A DNA stretch of 64,000 nucleotides, taken from DATKSS01 sp035533335. Lineage in GTDB: Bacteria; Chloroflexota; Dormibacteria; Dormibacterales; Dormibacteraceae. Of the stretch, positions 41,686 to 50,957 are shown piece after piece. The notes under the pieces are model-generated. The model saw nothing but the letters and a program-made list of their open reading frames with translations. It searched no databases and had not been told where the DNA came from. The position numbers and the translations under genes were made by a program. The stretch is taken from assembly GCA_035533335.1 (NCBI GenBank), contig DATLUC010000122.1, positions 1-64,000 on the forward strand. The letters run 5' to 3'. How positions within the stretch are numbered: position 1 is the first letter of the stretch; every line of letters starts with the position of its first letter.

Positions 41686-43347
41686 TTATTGAATCGACAT
41701 CGTCTCCATGGAGAGGTAAGTCTGGGCCGCCCAGGAGACCGGGTCCCGCGCAAAGTGCTGCTGCATCGCACCGTCGCGAAGTGCATTGTCCAGTGCGGCC
41801 ATGATCATGGACTGGTCCAGGACCAGATACCGGTGGCCGACCGACCCCGTGATGGGGTTGACCGCGTCGAAGAAACCGGCGGACCCGTACACCCCGGGGT
41901 AGAGCGCACGCAACGCCTGGATGTTGGCGTAGGCCTGCTGCGGCGCGACCTGTAGGGCGATGAACGACGCGTGCGGAGTCACCACGTCCTCAGTTGCGCA
42001 CCCACGGCATTCCGACAACGACAACCCTTGGTTCGGGTGGCTGGCGTCGGCCCCGAACCCGTAGTACGGGAACGTCAGGCCCTCGACCCCGAAGCCGCCA
42101 TATCCGCCACTGTCGTCGGCAGTGCTGGACGGCGACATGCCCCAGACCGGGTAGTGGAGCTGTTCGGTGGCGTACTTGATCTGAACCTGGGCGGTACGCA
42201 CGTCAGCGAGACCGAAGCTGTGCGGCCCCCAGGTGGTCTCCGGCACGACCTCGTTTGCCATCAGGCCTTCGAACATCCCGCCGGCGTACGTCGGCACGAA
42301 CGTGAGCCCGGAGCCGGTGTAGACGTAGTGCCCTTCCCACACGTTGAACTGCTGGCCCGACTGCGGGTCGGTGTAGGTCTGCCAGGAGCCGGATGGCGGC
42401 CACTGTCCCTGCCAGGAGAAGTCGGGATCAGTGCTCAGGCAGTCGGCATACGGAGCCGGTGGTGGAAGCGTCCGCCAGCTGCGCCACCACACGTTGCCCG
42501 GCATCTGGTGCAGCCCCATGCCTATGTAGGCGGATATACGCGGATCGCTGTACAGAGCGCCGTTGTGGTAGTAGTGCTGCCAGTTGTCGCCCTGGTCGGG
42601 GGGCAGGCCGTCGTAATAACCCCCGTACATCTGGCCGGTGGGCTGGTTGCCCGCGATTGCCGGGTTGACGTTGCAGTGAGTCTCGGCTCGCGCATCGTAG
42701 AAGAGGCCGAAGTTCATCGGGGACATCAGGCTGCCGACCAGGCCCCTGAGCTCTGGCATGGCCTGCCGCACTACGATCAAACCCGAGGCATACCACCCGT
42801 TGTCGACGTTGGAGATGAAGTAGCAGTTGTCGAAGGTCGGCGTCGTCTCGGTGGTGCAGTCGATGTCGCCCGGGTTTCGGATGACGTGACCGGTCGTGGT
42901 GTCGTACCACTGGTACAGGAACCCATTGGAACGCTTCAGGCTCGCCACCTCGGTAAGCGTCGCGGCTAGCATGGCTCGCGCTTGGGGCCTGCTGACGAGA
43001 CCGAGGTCGTTGGCGGCGACCACCGCCCAGAGGTACACGCCGATGTTGGCGGCCGAGGTGTATCTGCCATACGAAGTGGGTGTGGCGGAACCACCGGCAA
43101 AACTGACGTTGTCCAATGGCAGATGGGTGTTGGGGTCGACGTCCGTCCCGTAGAACCTCCACGTGTCCCGGGCGATTTGCAGCAGGCTCGCCCGTTGCCC
43201 ATCAGACAGGCTGCCCCTGGGGGATGCGCCGATGCCATCCGCCGCGCCCACCCCCTGCATCGGCAGCAGCATCAACGCGATGACGCCCAATACCGCAAGC
43301 GGCCAGCGCCGCGTCCCGATCGGCCGAAACAGTCCTTCTCTTCTCAT
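41686..43347 (-). CDS. Secreted glycoamylase-like (PF10091) enzyme, probable GH144-type endo-beta-1,2-glucanase
   Basis: 553 residues from the ATG at 43347, which has a GGAGGAG site; the longer frame upstream is a shadow of the ATPase gene. A signal peptide (about 10-35, ending GVGAA) implies export. The PF10091 core is clear: YTSAANIGVYLWAVVAANDLG, FISNVDNGWYASGLIVVRQA, GMFEGLMANEVVPE, SAGFFDAVNP and YLVLDQSMIMAALDNALR. GH144 endo-beta-1,2-glucanases belong to this fold. It is the last gene of the operon and would cut glucan outside the cell for import by the ABC system. Confidence 0.8.
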   Translation of the reverse strand: MRREGLFRPIGTRRWPLAVLGVIALMLLPMQGVGAADGIGASPRGSLSDGQRASLLQIARDTWRFYGTDVDPNTHLPLDNVSFAGGSATPTSYGRYTSAANIGVYLWAVVAANDLGLVSRPQARAMLAATLTEVASLKRSNGFLYQWYDTTTGHVIRNPGDIDCTTETTPTFDNCYFISNVDNGWYASGLIVVRQAMPELRGLVGSLMSPMNFGLFYDARAETHCNVNPAIAGNQPTGQMYGGYYDGLPPDQGDNWQHYYHNGALYSDPRISAYIGMGLHQMPGNVWWRSWRTLPPPAPYADCLSTDPDFSWQGQWPPSGSWQTYTDPQSGQQFNVWEGHYVYTGSGLTFVPTYAGGMFEGLMANEVVPETTWGPHSFGLADVRTAQVQIKYATEQLHYPVWGMSPSSTADDSGGYGGFGVEGLTFPYYGFGADASHPNQGLSLSECRGCATEDVVTPHASFIALQVAPQQAYANIQALRALYPGVYGSAGFFDAVNPITGSVGHRYLVLDQSMIMAALDNALRDGAMQQHFARDPVSWAAQTYLSMETMSIQ

Positions 43348-43372
43348 CTGTGGCAGCTCCTCCTCTGAGAAC

Positions 43373-44209
43373 TCAACCGGTCGGGGCCGTACCAGCCGTC
43401 GCGAACGGGGTGGCCACTGCGTCGAGCAGTTGCACGGTGTACTCGTCCTTTGGGTGCTGCAGAACCTGTTTGGTCGGGCCTTGCTCGACCACCTTTCCTT
43501 TGTTGAGGACGAGTATTTCGTCGCTGACAACGCGCGCGCCGAGCAGGTCGTGGGTGATGTAGAGCAGGCTCAGGCCTCGTTTCGCGCGCAGGCTGGCCAG
43601 CAGCCGGAGCACGTCGGCCCGCAGTGACACGTCGAGCATCGAGACCGGCTCGTCGGCCACGATCAGCTCCGGGTCACACGCCAGCGCACGAGCGATTACG
43701 ACGCGCTGCCGCTGGCCGCCGGAGAGCTGATGCGGCAACTTGCCCGCGAACTGCGCCGGCGGCGTCAGCCCCACCGTCTCGAGCAGCTCGTAGACCCGCT
43801 CTCTGGCTCGGGCAGGGGACATGCGCAGGAAGTTCTGGCAGGGACGCATGACCGTGTATTCGACGGTGTGCAGCGGGTTGAGCGCCGCGTACGGATCCTG
43901 GAACACCATCTGCACCCGGCTGTGGTATTTGCGCAGCCCGCCGGCGTGCAGGCGTTCCACGGCGAGCTCGCCGAACCTGATCGATCCCGAGGTGGGCCGC
44001 TCCGAGCCGGTGATCATTTTGGCGATCGTGCTCTTGCCGCTTCCGCTCGCCCCGACCAGGCTGACGGCCGCGCCGGGCGCGATCGTGAACGACACGTCAT
44101 TCACCGCGGTGAATTTCCCCCTGCCGCGCCCACGTACGGTGTAGATCTTCGAAACGCCGCTGACGACGAGTGGCGCCACAGTAGTGGCCTGATCAGCCGC
44201 CGATCGCAC
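43373..44209 (-). CDS. ABC transporter ATP-binding protein (DppF/OppF type)
   Basis: 278 residues, GTG start one base after the stop of the first ATPase gene. Walker A is VGASGSGKSTIAKMI, the Q-loop QMVFQDPYAALNP, the signature LSGGQRQRVVIARAL, Walker B LIVADEPVSMLD (Val for Thr) and the H-loop YITHDLLGARV. It is the second ATPase of a heterodimeric oligopeptide/oligosaccharide-type importer. Confidence 0.9.
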   Translation of the reverse strand: MRSAADQATTVAPLVVSGVSKIYTVRGRGRGKFTAVNDVSFTIAPGAAVSLVGASGSGKSTIAKMITGSERPTSGSIRFGELAVERLHAGGLRKYHSRVQMVFQDPYAALNPLHTVEYTVMRPCQNFLRMSPARARERVYELLETVGLTPPAQFAGKLPHQLSGGQRQRVVIARALACDPELIVADEPVSMLDVSLRADVLRLLASLRAKRGLSLLYITHDLLGARVVSDEILVLNKGKVVEQGPTKQVLQHPKDEYTVQLLDAVATPFATAGTAPTG

Positions 44210-44210
44210 A

Positions 44211-45218
44211 TTAGTGGACAGGTTTCACTCCCTCCCCGGCGACCGCCGCGGATGGGGCCCTGACATGGCACGCGGCCGAGCCGTGCCCCAGTGGTGACAG
44301 TGGCGGGTCCAGCGTCCGGCAGATGTCCTGCACCAGCGGGCACCGTGGCGTGAAGGAACACCCGGCTTGCGGCAGTGACAGGTCAGGTGGGGTGCCGGGA
44401 ATCCCACCAAGATGGATCTCGTCCGCGCGCGGGTCTGCATAGCACTTCAGCAACGCTTCGGTGTACGGGTGGTGCGGCCCGCTTACAAGGTCTTTCGATG
44501 GTTGGTCCTCGACGATCCGGCCGGCGTACATCACCATGACTCGGTCGGTGGCCTCGAGGACGATGCCGAGGTCGTGGCTGATGAGGATCGCACTGAACCC
44601 GTTCTCGCGCTGCAGGTCTTTGATGGTCTGAATCACTGCCTTCTGCACGATGACGTCCAGAGCGGTTGTCGGCTCATCGAAGATGATCATCCGGGGTTCG
44701 AGCGAGAGCGCGAGAGCGATCGAGACCCGCTGACGCATGCCACCGGACAGCTCGTGCGGGAATCTGCTCAGCACCGTGGCGTCGAGCCCAACCTTGCCGA
44801 GCAGCTCGGCACCGCGGCGCCTGACGGTCGCACCCGGGTAATGCTCGCCCGCGTGGGCGTGAGCCTTGAGGATGTCACCAAAGTGGTGCTCAACGTTGCG
44901 CACCGGGTTCAGAGCGTTCATGCCGCTCTGCAGCACGATCGCGAAACCGTTGCGCCGCTGCCGGCGCAACCTCTCGCCCTTCAGGGTGCTGATGTCGACG
45001 CCGTCGAACCGGATCACGCCGTTCTCCAGCCGGGCCGGCGGGCGCAGCATCCGGGTCAGCGCGAACCCCAGCGTCGACTTTCCGCACCCCGACTCACCGA
45101 CCAGCCCGACGAACTCGCCCTGCTCCAGGACGAGGTCCACGTCGCGCACCGACCAGATCCGCTGCCCGCGTGTGGGCTCGTACACGACATTGACGCCTTG
45201 TACTTCCAGCAGCGCCAT
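44211..45218 (-). CDS. ABC transporter ATP-binding protein (DppD/OppD type)
   Basis: 335 residues from the ATG at 45218, which overlaps the permease TGA (TGATG). Walker A is VGESGCGKSTLGFAL, the signature LSGGMRQRVSIALAL, Walker B MIIFDEPTTALD and the H-loop LISHDLGIV. The C-terminal oligopeptide/dipeptide extension (HPYTEALLKCYAD, GCSFTPRCPLVQDICR) carries the Cys residues typical of DppD. Confidence 0.9.
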   Translation of the reverse strand: MALLEVQGVNVVYEPTRGQRIWSVRDVDLVLEQGEFVGLVGESGCGKSTLGFALTRMLRPPARLENGVIRFDGVDISTLKGERLRRQRRNGFAIVLQSGMNALNPVRNVEHHFGDILKAHAHAGEHYPGATVRRRGAELLGKVGLDATVLSRFPHELSGGMRQRVSIALALSLEPRMIIFDEPTTALDVIVQKAVIQTIKDLQRENGFSAILISHDLGIVLEATDRVMVMYAGRIVEDQPSKDLVSGPHHPYTEALLKCYADPRADEIHLGGIPGTPPDLSLPQAGCSFTPRCPLVQDICRTLDPPLSPLGHGSAACHVRAPSAAVAGEGVKPVH

Positions 45219-46156
45219 CACTTCTCCCGAAGGCGCGGGTTGGATAGGGCGTCGACACCGAAATTGATCAGGGTGAACGACACCGCCAGCAGGGCGATGG
45301 CCAGGCCGGGGGCGAAGACCAGAACCCACTGCCCGGTCAGTAGCGAGTTCTGTTGCTGGGCGTAGTAGAGGATGGTTCCCCAGCTGACTGTGTTGGGGTC
45401 GCCCAGGCCGAGGAACTCCAGACTCGCCTCGGCCATCACGGCTGCGGTTGCCGCACTGAAGAAGCTGCCTGCGACCAGCGAGGTCATGTTCGGGAGGATC
45501 TCGCGGAACACCACCCGGAAGAGTCCTTCACCGGAGAACACCGCCGAGGTCACGAACTCACGGGTGCGCAGCGTGGAGGCCTGGCTGCGAATGACCCGCG
45601 CGCCAGTGGCCCAGCTGGTGAACGCAACGACCAAGACGATCGTCCACACCGACCGCTTCTGGAGGTAGGCGGCCAGGATAAACATCAGCGGCAAGCCGGG
45701 AATCACCAGCACGAGGTTGGTCATGAAGCTGAGCAGTTCGTCGATCACACCCGGCCGGTACCCGGCGATGAGGCCGATCGTCACCGCCACGAGAGTCGCC
45801 ATCGCTCCCGCCGCAATCCCGACCAGCAAGGAGATCCGCGCGCCGTAGACCATCTGGGAGAAGACGTCCTGGCCGTTGCCGGTGGTGCCGAACCAGTTGG
45901 TGGTACTGGGGTTCTGGTACGGGACGAACGTGGTCGCCGTCGGCGAGTGCGGCGCGATCAGCGGCGCGAACACGGCCACCAAGATGACCAGGCCGAGGAT
46001 GACCAGACCGATGCTCGCCTTGCGGTTGCTCCAGAGCGTCCGCAGCGCGCGGCCGAAAAAGCGCAGCGGTCCCGGCATCGGGCCGGCCGGACCGACCCGA
46101 ATCTCGACCCCCGCGCCGGGAACCTCGGGCGGCGGGACGGGACTGACAATACTCAT
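45218..46156 (-). CDS. ABC transporter permease (DppC/OppC type)
   Basis: 312 residues with an N-terminal cytoplasmic tail, a first helix near 48-70 (SIGLVILGLVILVAVFAPLI), the periplasmic GTTGNGQDVFSQMVYGARISL motif of OppC permeases and five further helices. The EAA loop is AEASLEFLGLGDPNTVSWG. It overlaps the OppB-type gene by 4 bp. Confidence 0.9.
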   Translation of the reverse strand: MSIVSPVPPPEVPGAGVEIRVGPAGPMPGPLRFFGRALRTLWSNRKASIGLVILGLVILVAVFAPLIAPHSPTATTFVPYQNPSTTNWFGTTGNGQDVFSQMVYGARISLLVGIAAGAMATLVAVTIGLIAGYRPGVIDELLSFMTNLVLVIPGLPLMFILAAYLQKRSVWTIVLVVAFTSWATGARVIRSQASTLRTREFVTSAVFSGEGLFRVVFREILPNMTSLVAGSFFSAATAAVMAEASLEFLGLGDPNTVSWGTILYYAQQQNSLLTGQWVLVFAPGLAIALLAVSFTLINFGVDALSNPRLREK

Positions 46157-47151
46157 TGTCGTACCCGGGGGTCAAGGCGCACGTAGAGCAGGTCGACGAT
46201 GAAGATCGCGACCAGCATGGCTACCGTGATGACCAGGAACAACGCCTGCATCAGAGGGAAGTCGTGGTTGACGACGGCGATGTAGAGCAGGTTGCCCAGG
46301 CCTGGATAGCTGAACACGCCCTCGACCAGGACCGATCCGCCGACAACAGCTCCCAACGAGAGCCCGAAAGCGGTGACGTTGGGCAGCAGTGCGTTCCGGG
46401 CGGCGTAGAGCAACGCGACAGTGCGGGTACGCAGTCCATTTGCCTCCGCAAACGTCACGTAGTCCTCGCCCAGGGTGTTGATCATGTTGTTGCGCATGCC
46501 GAAGACCCAGCCGGACAGACTGGTGATGGCCAGCGTCAGCGCTGGAATGATGCTGTGGTAGGCCGCGCTACTGAGGAACGACAGGCTCAGGTTAGGGGTC
46601 TCGCCGGGGTTGTACCCACCTTTGATCGGGAACCAGCCGTACGTGAAGGCGAACACGTAGAGCAGCAAAAGTCCGAGCCAGAAAGGCGGGAAGGCGGCGA
46701 AGAAGGTCGCGCCGAGCGTGACCGATGTGTCTGCCGTCTTGCCGCGCCGCCAGCCCGCATAGACGCCCAGCAGGGTCCCGATGATGAACGCGAGAATCGT
46801 CGTCACGCCGACCAGCGCGAGCGTCCACGGGGCTGCCTTGCCGATGGTCTGCGCGACAGTCTCGCTCGGGAACGAGTATGAGGTGCCAAAATTGAGATGC
46901 ACGATGCTCGTCCAGTAGTCCCAGTACTGGGTTATCAGGCTGGTGTGCGGCACGCCCAGCTGGATCTCGACGGCCCTCCGCTCGGCGTTGGTGATGGGTT
47001 GCCCGCTGGAAGCGAGCTTGGCCAGCGCCGCGTCCACCGGAGAACCGGGCATTAGCCTCGGCAGGATGAAGTTCAGGGTGATCGCCGCCCACAGGGTGAT
47101 CAGGAACAGCACCACCTTGCGGGCCACATATCTCATGGGACGCAACCGCAT
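46153..47151 (-). CDS. ABC transporter permease (DppB/OppB type)
   Basis: 332 residues (a start at the internal ATG 47136 is also possible). The N-terminus RYVARKVVLFLITLWAAITLNFILPRLMPGSPVD is the OppB signature with the P-x-x-P motif. There are six helices in all, and the EAA loop is AEANGLRTRTVALLYAARNA. The substrate-binding protein gene ends 51 bp upstream. Confidence 0.9.
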   Translation of the reverse strand: MRLRPMRYVARKVVLFLITLWAAITLNFILPRLMPGSPVDAALAKLASSGQPITNAERRAVEIQLGVPHTSLITQYWDYWTSIVHLNFGTSYSFPSETVAQTIGKAAPWTLALVGVTTILAFIIGTLLGVYAGWRRGKTADTSVTLGATFFAAFPPFWLGLLLLYVFAFTYGWFPIKGGYNPGETPNLSLSFLSSAAYHSIIPALTLAITSLSGWVFGMRNNMINTLGEDYVTFAEANGLRTRTVALLYAARNALLPNVTAFGLSLGAVVGGSVLVEGVFSYPGLGNLLYIAVVNHDFPLMQALFLVITVAMLVAIFIVDLLYVRLDPRVRQ

Positions 47152-47202
47152 GGCACTGGTGGACAGATTCCACCAGTGCCTCGCATTTCGCCGGAACTCA
47201 CC

Positions 47203-48855
47203 TCAGGCCTTGGTGATGTGCGTCAGAACCGTCAACAAAGAGTTGTTGTAGCTGGTTGGCAGGGTGTACGGGTTGGCGGCGGATGGCCAACCGGTGAAGC
47301 GCTTCGTCGAGAACAGGCCCCAGCTGCCGCCGTAGTACATGAGAACGACCGGAACCTTGTTGTACATGGCTTGCTCGAGCGCGTATGTCGCCTGCATCTG
47401 TGCCGACGAGTCGGTGGCCGAGGCCAGCGTGGACAACGCCTGGTCGACCGACGAGTCCTTGAACCGCTCGAAGTTGTTCGCCGTGGGCGTGTTGACCGGT
47501 GTGGCGAAGCTGCTGCTGAGCGCGAGGCTGAAGTCGGTGTAGGGATCACCGTTGCCGCCAAAGCCGCCGATCGCCGCGTCGAACGTCCCGGCTTGGATCG
47601 ACTGCGAGTACTGCGCATACTGCGGCAGGTCCAAACTGGCGTTGATGCCTACGCTGCCCAGCTGGTTGACGACCTCCTTGGCCGCCGCCACCCAGTCGCT
47701 GAAGTTGCCCGGCATCACGATGGTCATGCTGGCCTGCTTACCGTCCTTGACCAGCTTTCCGCCTTGCAATGCGTAACCGGCTTGCGCGAAGGCCGCCTGC
47801 GCGGCCGACGTGTCCTGCTTGACGAGACCCTGGTTCGGCAGGCTCGGGTCGAGCCACTTACTCAGGTTGGGCAAGATCAGCCCCGACATGCTGGCCTGGT
47901 CGAGGTAGCCGTTGACCGCCTTCAGGGCGATCGTCGGACGGTCGAGGGCCAGCGATAGTCCCTTGCGGAAGTTGACATCGCTGTACGGCTGCTTCGTCAG
48001 GTTGAGGTACAGGGCGATCGTGCCGCCCGGCGGGAACCAGTACTGGTTGTGTGCCGGGTCCTTGGCGACGTAGGTCGTCTTGACGTCGGGCAGAAAGTTG
48101 TATGACCAGTCGAACTTGCCGCTGACCACGTCGAACTGGTTGGTGCTCTGGTTGCTGGCCTGCGCGGGGAACAGCACCTCGGCGGGCGCGATCTTGTCGG
48201 CCTGCCAGTAAGTCGGGTTCTTCTTCAGCGAGTACTGGGTTGGCGCGAAGGCGTCCAGCATGAAGGGCCCTGTCCCGACCGGGCTGATGTTGGGGTCCTT
48301 GGTCGGATCAACCATGTTGGTCCACAGGTGCTCGGGCACGATCTCCGTCTGCGCGATGGAGGCGGCGAACGGAACATTGGGGGCGGAGAACGTCATCGTG
48401 ACGTCGTTGCCGTTGGCAGAAACCGCGTTGATCTGCTGCCAGACCCCCTTACCGTCCAGCGCGGGGTACTTCTTAAGCAGGTTGAAGGTGAACACCACAT
48501 CGGCGGGGGTGAAGTCCTTGCCGTCGCTCCACTTCACACCTTGCCGGATCGTGTAGACGAGCGTCTTCGGGTCAGTGAACTTGTATCCGGTGGCGAGAAA
48601 CGATGTGTAGGTGCCGTCGATCGGGCTCGGGATCTCCAGCGGCTCGTAGATGAGATTCGTCCCATGCAGCTGGGAGCCCTGGAAGGGGTTGAAGTTCTCG
48701 ACCAGCGTGGGATTGCCCGCGTCGCCCTGGATCGTCAGCGTGCCGCTGCCGGCTGCGCTGTTGTTAGAACTGCTCGAACAGCTCACGCCGACCAGGGCTA
48801 GCGCCACGGCGGCCGCCCCGATCGTCATCGATTTGGCATGTGAGAGTCGTCTCAT
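47203..48855 (-). CDS. ABC transporter substrate-binding lipoprotein (family 5, oligosaccharide/oligopeptide)
   Basis: 550 residues from the ATG at 48855, whose first bases overlap the GH39 stop (ATGA). A lipoprotein signal peptide ends LALVGVSCSSSS, with the lipid-modified Cys at about 26. The SBP_bac_5 features are FNPFQGSQLHGTNLIYEPLE, YTIRQGVKWSDGKDFTPADVVFTFN, PVGTGPFMLDAF and FRKGLSLALDRPTIA. Some family-5 proteins bind cello- or other beta-glucan oligosaccharides, and the enzyme neighbours support that here; peptides cannot be excluded from sequence. Confidence 0.88.
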   Translation of the reverse strand: MRRLSHAKSMTIGAAAVALALVGVSCSSSSNNSAAGSGTLTIQGDAGNPTLVENFNPFQGSQLHGTNLIYEPLEIPSPIDGTYTSFLATGYKFTDPKTLVYTIRQGVKWSDGKDFTPADVVFTFNLLKKYPALDGKGVWQQINAVSANGNDVTMTFSAPNVPFAASIAQTEIVPEHLWTNMVDPTKDPNISPVGTGPFMLDAFAPTQYSLKKNPTYWQADKIAPAEVLFPAQASNQSTNQFDVVSGKFDWSYNFLPDVKTTYVAKDPAHNQYWFPPGGTIALYLNLTKQPYSDVNFRKGLSLALDRPTIALKAVNGYLDQASMSGLILPNLSKWLDPSLPNQGLVKQDTSAAQAAFAQAGYALQGGKLVKDGKQASMTIVMPGNFSDWVAAAKEVVNQLGSVGINASLDLPQYAQYSQSIQAGTFDAAIGGFGGNGDPYTDFSLALSSSFATPVNTPTANNFERFKDSSVDQALSTLASATDSSAQMQATYALEQAMYNKVPVVLMYYGGSWGLFSTKRFTGWPSAANPYTLPTSYNNSLLTVLTHITKA

Positions 48856-50780
48856 GGTTGGTTCTCCTTGTTGTCTACGGTCGGTCGAAGGTGTAGTGCG
48901 GGCAAAAGGCGAATCCGAGCCACGCCCGGCATGGGCAATGCGAAGTTGAGCTCGGCCACGCGCTGCTGGGCTGCGATGTCCGGCATGCCCTCCTCGTGCA
49001 GTTCGTCGTGCGCGCGCAAGTGAGCCCAAAGGGCCTCATCCGGCCATAGCACCTCGGGTGGGCATTGCGCCACCACGTTGGAGTGCTGCTCGTCGATTCG
49101 AGCCAGCCTCACTTTGTATTCTGTGTCACCAAGTCCGGTGATGATGAGCCGGACGTTGCGGTCCAGCCGACGGTCGCCACTCATCAGCTCGGCATTGATC
49201 GTGCCGTTCCACACAAGCACGTCGACAGTGCCGTCGTCATGGCGGGCGGCCCAGGCCTGCACGAGAACGTCGGCACCGTCTCCTTCGACGTGGCTTTCCA
49301 GCACGTGGTCGCCGAGATGCGCTGCGAGGTGTACCGCCCAGTACCGCGGCTTGCGCAGGTTTCCGACGCTGAGCAAACCGAAGCCGTTGTGGAACAACCG
49401 GGGCGGCCGCCCCAGCTCCTCGAAGTGGTCGCTGACCACCCAATACGCCAGCGCATCCAGCCTGCCCTGCACAGCGGCAAAGCCGCTGAGCACGAACGGC
49501 GCGCCGAACACGCCGTCGTGGATCGGGCCGAAGTGCGTCGAACCCACTCCCCACTCCGTCCACCAGATCGGGACGCGGTCTAGGCCGTTGTGATGCATAA
49601 GCGCACGCGCATCCAGCGGAAGGTTGCCGTAAGTGTGCGTGGAGATGAAGTCGAGCGGTACACGGTCTCTCACGGAATGTGCGACCAGCGACTCAACCCA
49701 CTCGCCTGCCGCTGTGGACGGTCCGCCCACCCGAAGCCGCGGATCGACGCTCTTGATGGCGCGGACCGACTCGTCATAGAGGCGCAGGTACTCCTCTCGC
49801 GTGCCGGACCAGAAGACCTCAAGGTTAGGCTCGTTCCACACCTCGAATGCCCATTCGGCGACCTCGTCGATGCCGTTCCGCTGCACCAGGTGGGTGGCGA
49901 GAGAGGTGACGAACTCGCGCCACTCGTCCCAGTGCGCCGGCGGCGAGATGATGCCTCGATAGCTGAACACGCTCTGCTCGGGGTCGCGGGCCAGCGCCGC
50001 CGGCATGAACGACAGCTCGACGATCGGGCGGATGCCCATGTCGAGCAGCTGGTCATAGATCGCGTCGATGCGATCGAACTTGTACTCCAACCTTCCGGCC
50101 TCATCGCGGTGTACCACGTCGTTGTCGTCATGCAGGATTGCGTGCGCCCGAACATGGGTGACGCCAAGGTCGTCGTGTGCCTGTCTCAGGGCGGCTGCGA
50201 ACTCGGTTCCGATCCACTGCTGGCTCCCCCCAAGGCACAGCTGCGAGAGCCGCTCGGAGCCAACCATGTGCCAGACCCTGCTCAGGCGGCCCGAGACCTG
50301 CGACGCGTCGACGCGGACCTCGAGGGGCCCTGCCGGACCAGACAGCGTTCGCGCCGAGACCGGCTCCGACCACGCCCACGCCGGGTACTCGGCGCCGGCA
50401 ACCGCGCCGATGCGATAGCTGTAGTCGACGTCTTGACGCACGCCGGTGTCAGCGAACTCGTGGGTGGACACAGCGGGAACGTCGCTGCCGCCGTGGTCGA
50501 GGATGCGCGACCGGCCGTTCTGGCCGTCGGTCCGCTCGATCAAGTACCCGACCGCATCAGGAACCGGGTCCCAACCCAGCCGGATGTGTCCCACGGCGCC
50601 AATCGCTCGCACACCGGTCGGTGCAGGCAGTGCCATCCGTCGATCGGCACCGCTGGTGTCTGTGCTCCTGCGGTAGATCCGCCGCTCAAAGTCGGCACGC
50701 GCGTCGGATGCGCGCACCTCGTCCGCCTGATCCGCCCCGGCGGCGGACAGGTCCCGGTCGGTGGCCACCTGCCTTGTCAT
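48852..50780 (-). CDS. GH39-like glycosidase with N-terminal fibronectin-type region
   Basis: 642 residues from the ATG at 50780, with GAGGAGC five bases upstream. Residues about 50-150 look like a fibronectin-III domain (PTGVRAIGAVGHIRLGWDPV ... VDYSYRIGAVAG). A TIM-barrel follows with WAFEVWNEPNLEVFW (acid/base Glu after Asn) and VPIWWTEWGVG (nucleophile Glu), the clan-A pattern of GH39. C-terminal beta domain RPRLFHNGFGLLSVGNLRKPR and beyond. No signal peptide is seen, so it probably acts on imported saccharides. First gene of the seven-gene operon. Confidence 0.8.
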   Translation of the reverse strand: MTRQVATDRDLSAAGADQADEVRASDARADFERRIYRRSTDTSGADRRMALPAPTGVRAIGAVGHIRLGWDPVPDAVGYLIERTDGQNGRSRILDHGGSDVPAVSTHEFADTGVRQDVDYSYRIGAVAGAEYPAWAWSEPVSARTLSGPAGPLEVRVDASQVSGRLSRVWHMVGSERLSQLCLGGSQQWIGTEFAAALRQAHDDLGVTHVRAHAILHDDNDVVHRDEAGRLEYKFDRIDAIYDQLLDMGIRPIVELSFMPAALARDPEQSVFSYRGIISPPAHWDEWREFVTSLATHLVQRNGIDEVAEWAFEVWNEPNLEVFWSGTREEYLRLYDESVRAIKSVDPRLRVGGPSTAAGEWVESLVAHSVRDRVPLDFISTHTYGNLPLDARALMHHNGLDRVPIWWTEWGVGSTHFGPIHDGVFGAPFVLSGFAAVQGRLDALAYWVVSDHFEELGRPPRLFHNGFGLLSVGNLRKPRYWAVHLAAHLGDHVLESHVEGDGADVLVQAWAARHDDGTVDVLVWNGTINAELMSGDRRLDRNVRLIITGLGDTEYKVRLARIDEQHSNVVAQCPPEVLWPDEALWAHLRAHDELHEEGMPDIAAQQRVAELNFALPMPGVARIRLLPALHLRPTVDNKENQP

Positions 50781-50957
50781 ACCGAGCTCCTCACCGACTT
50801 GCATACAGCCCGACGGCGGCAACCCCACGGAAGCCCGACAGGGCACATCGCAATACTTAAGAGTGTCGAGAAAGAAAGTCAGTAACTTTTCCGGGCTGCG
50901 TCGGCCTGCCGATCGTCCATCGGCAGGCAGAGATCATCAGCCCTGGACCTAGGTCAA

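Noticed and set aside
50946..50955. GACCTAGGTC palindrome as a DosR-type box for the GH39 operon
   Set aside because: Too short and different from the 15-mer; it lies at the end of the upstream gene rather than close to the operon start.
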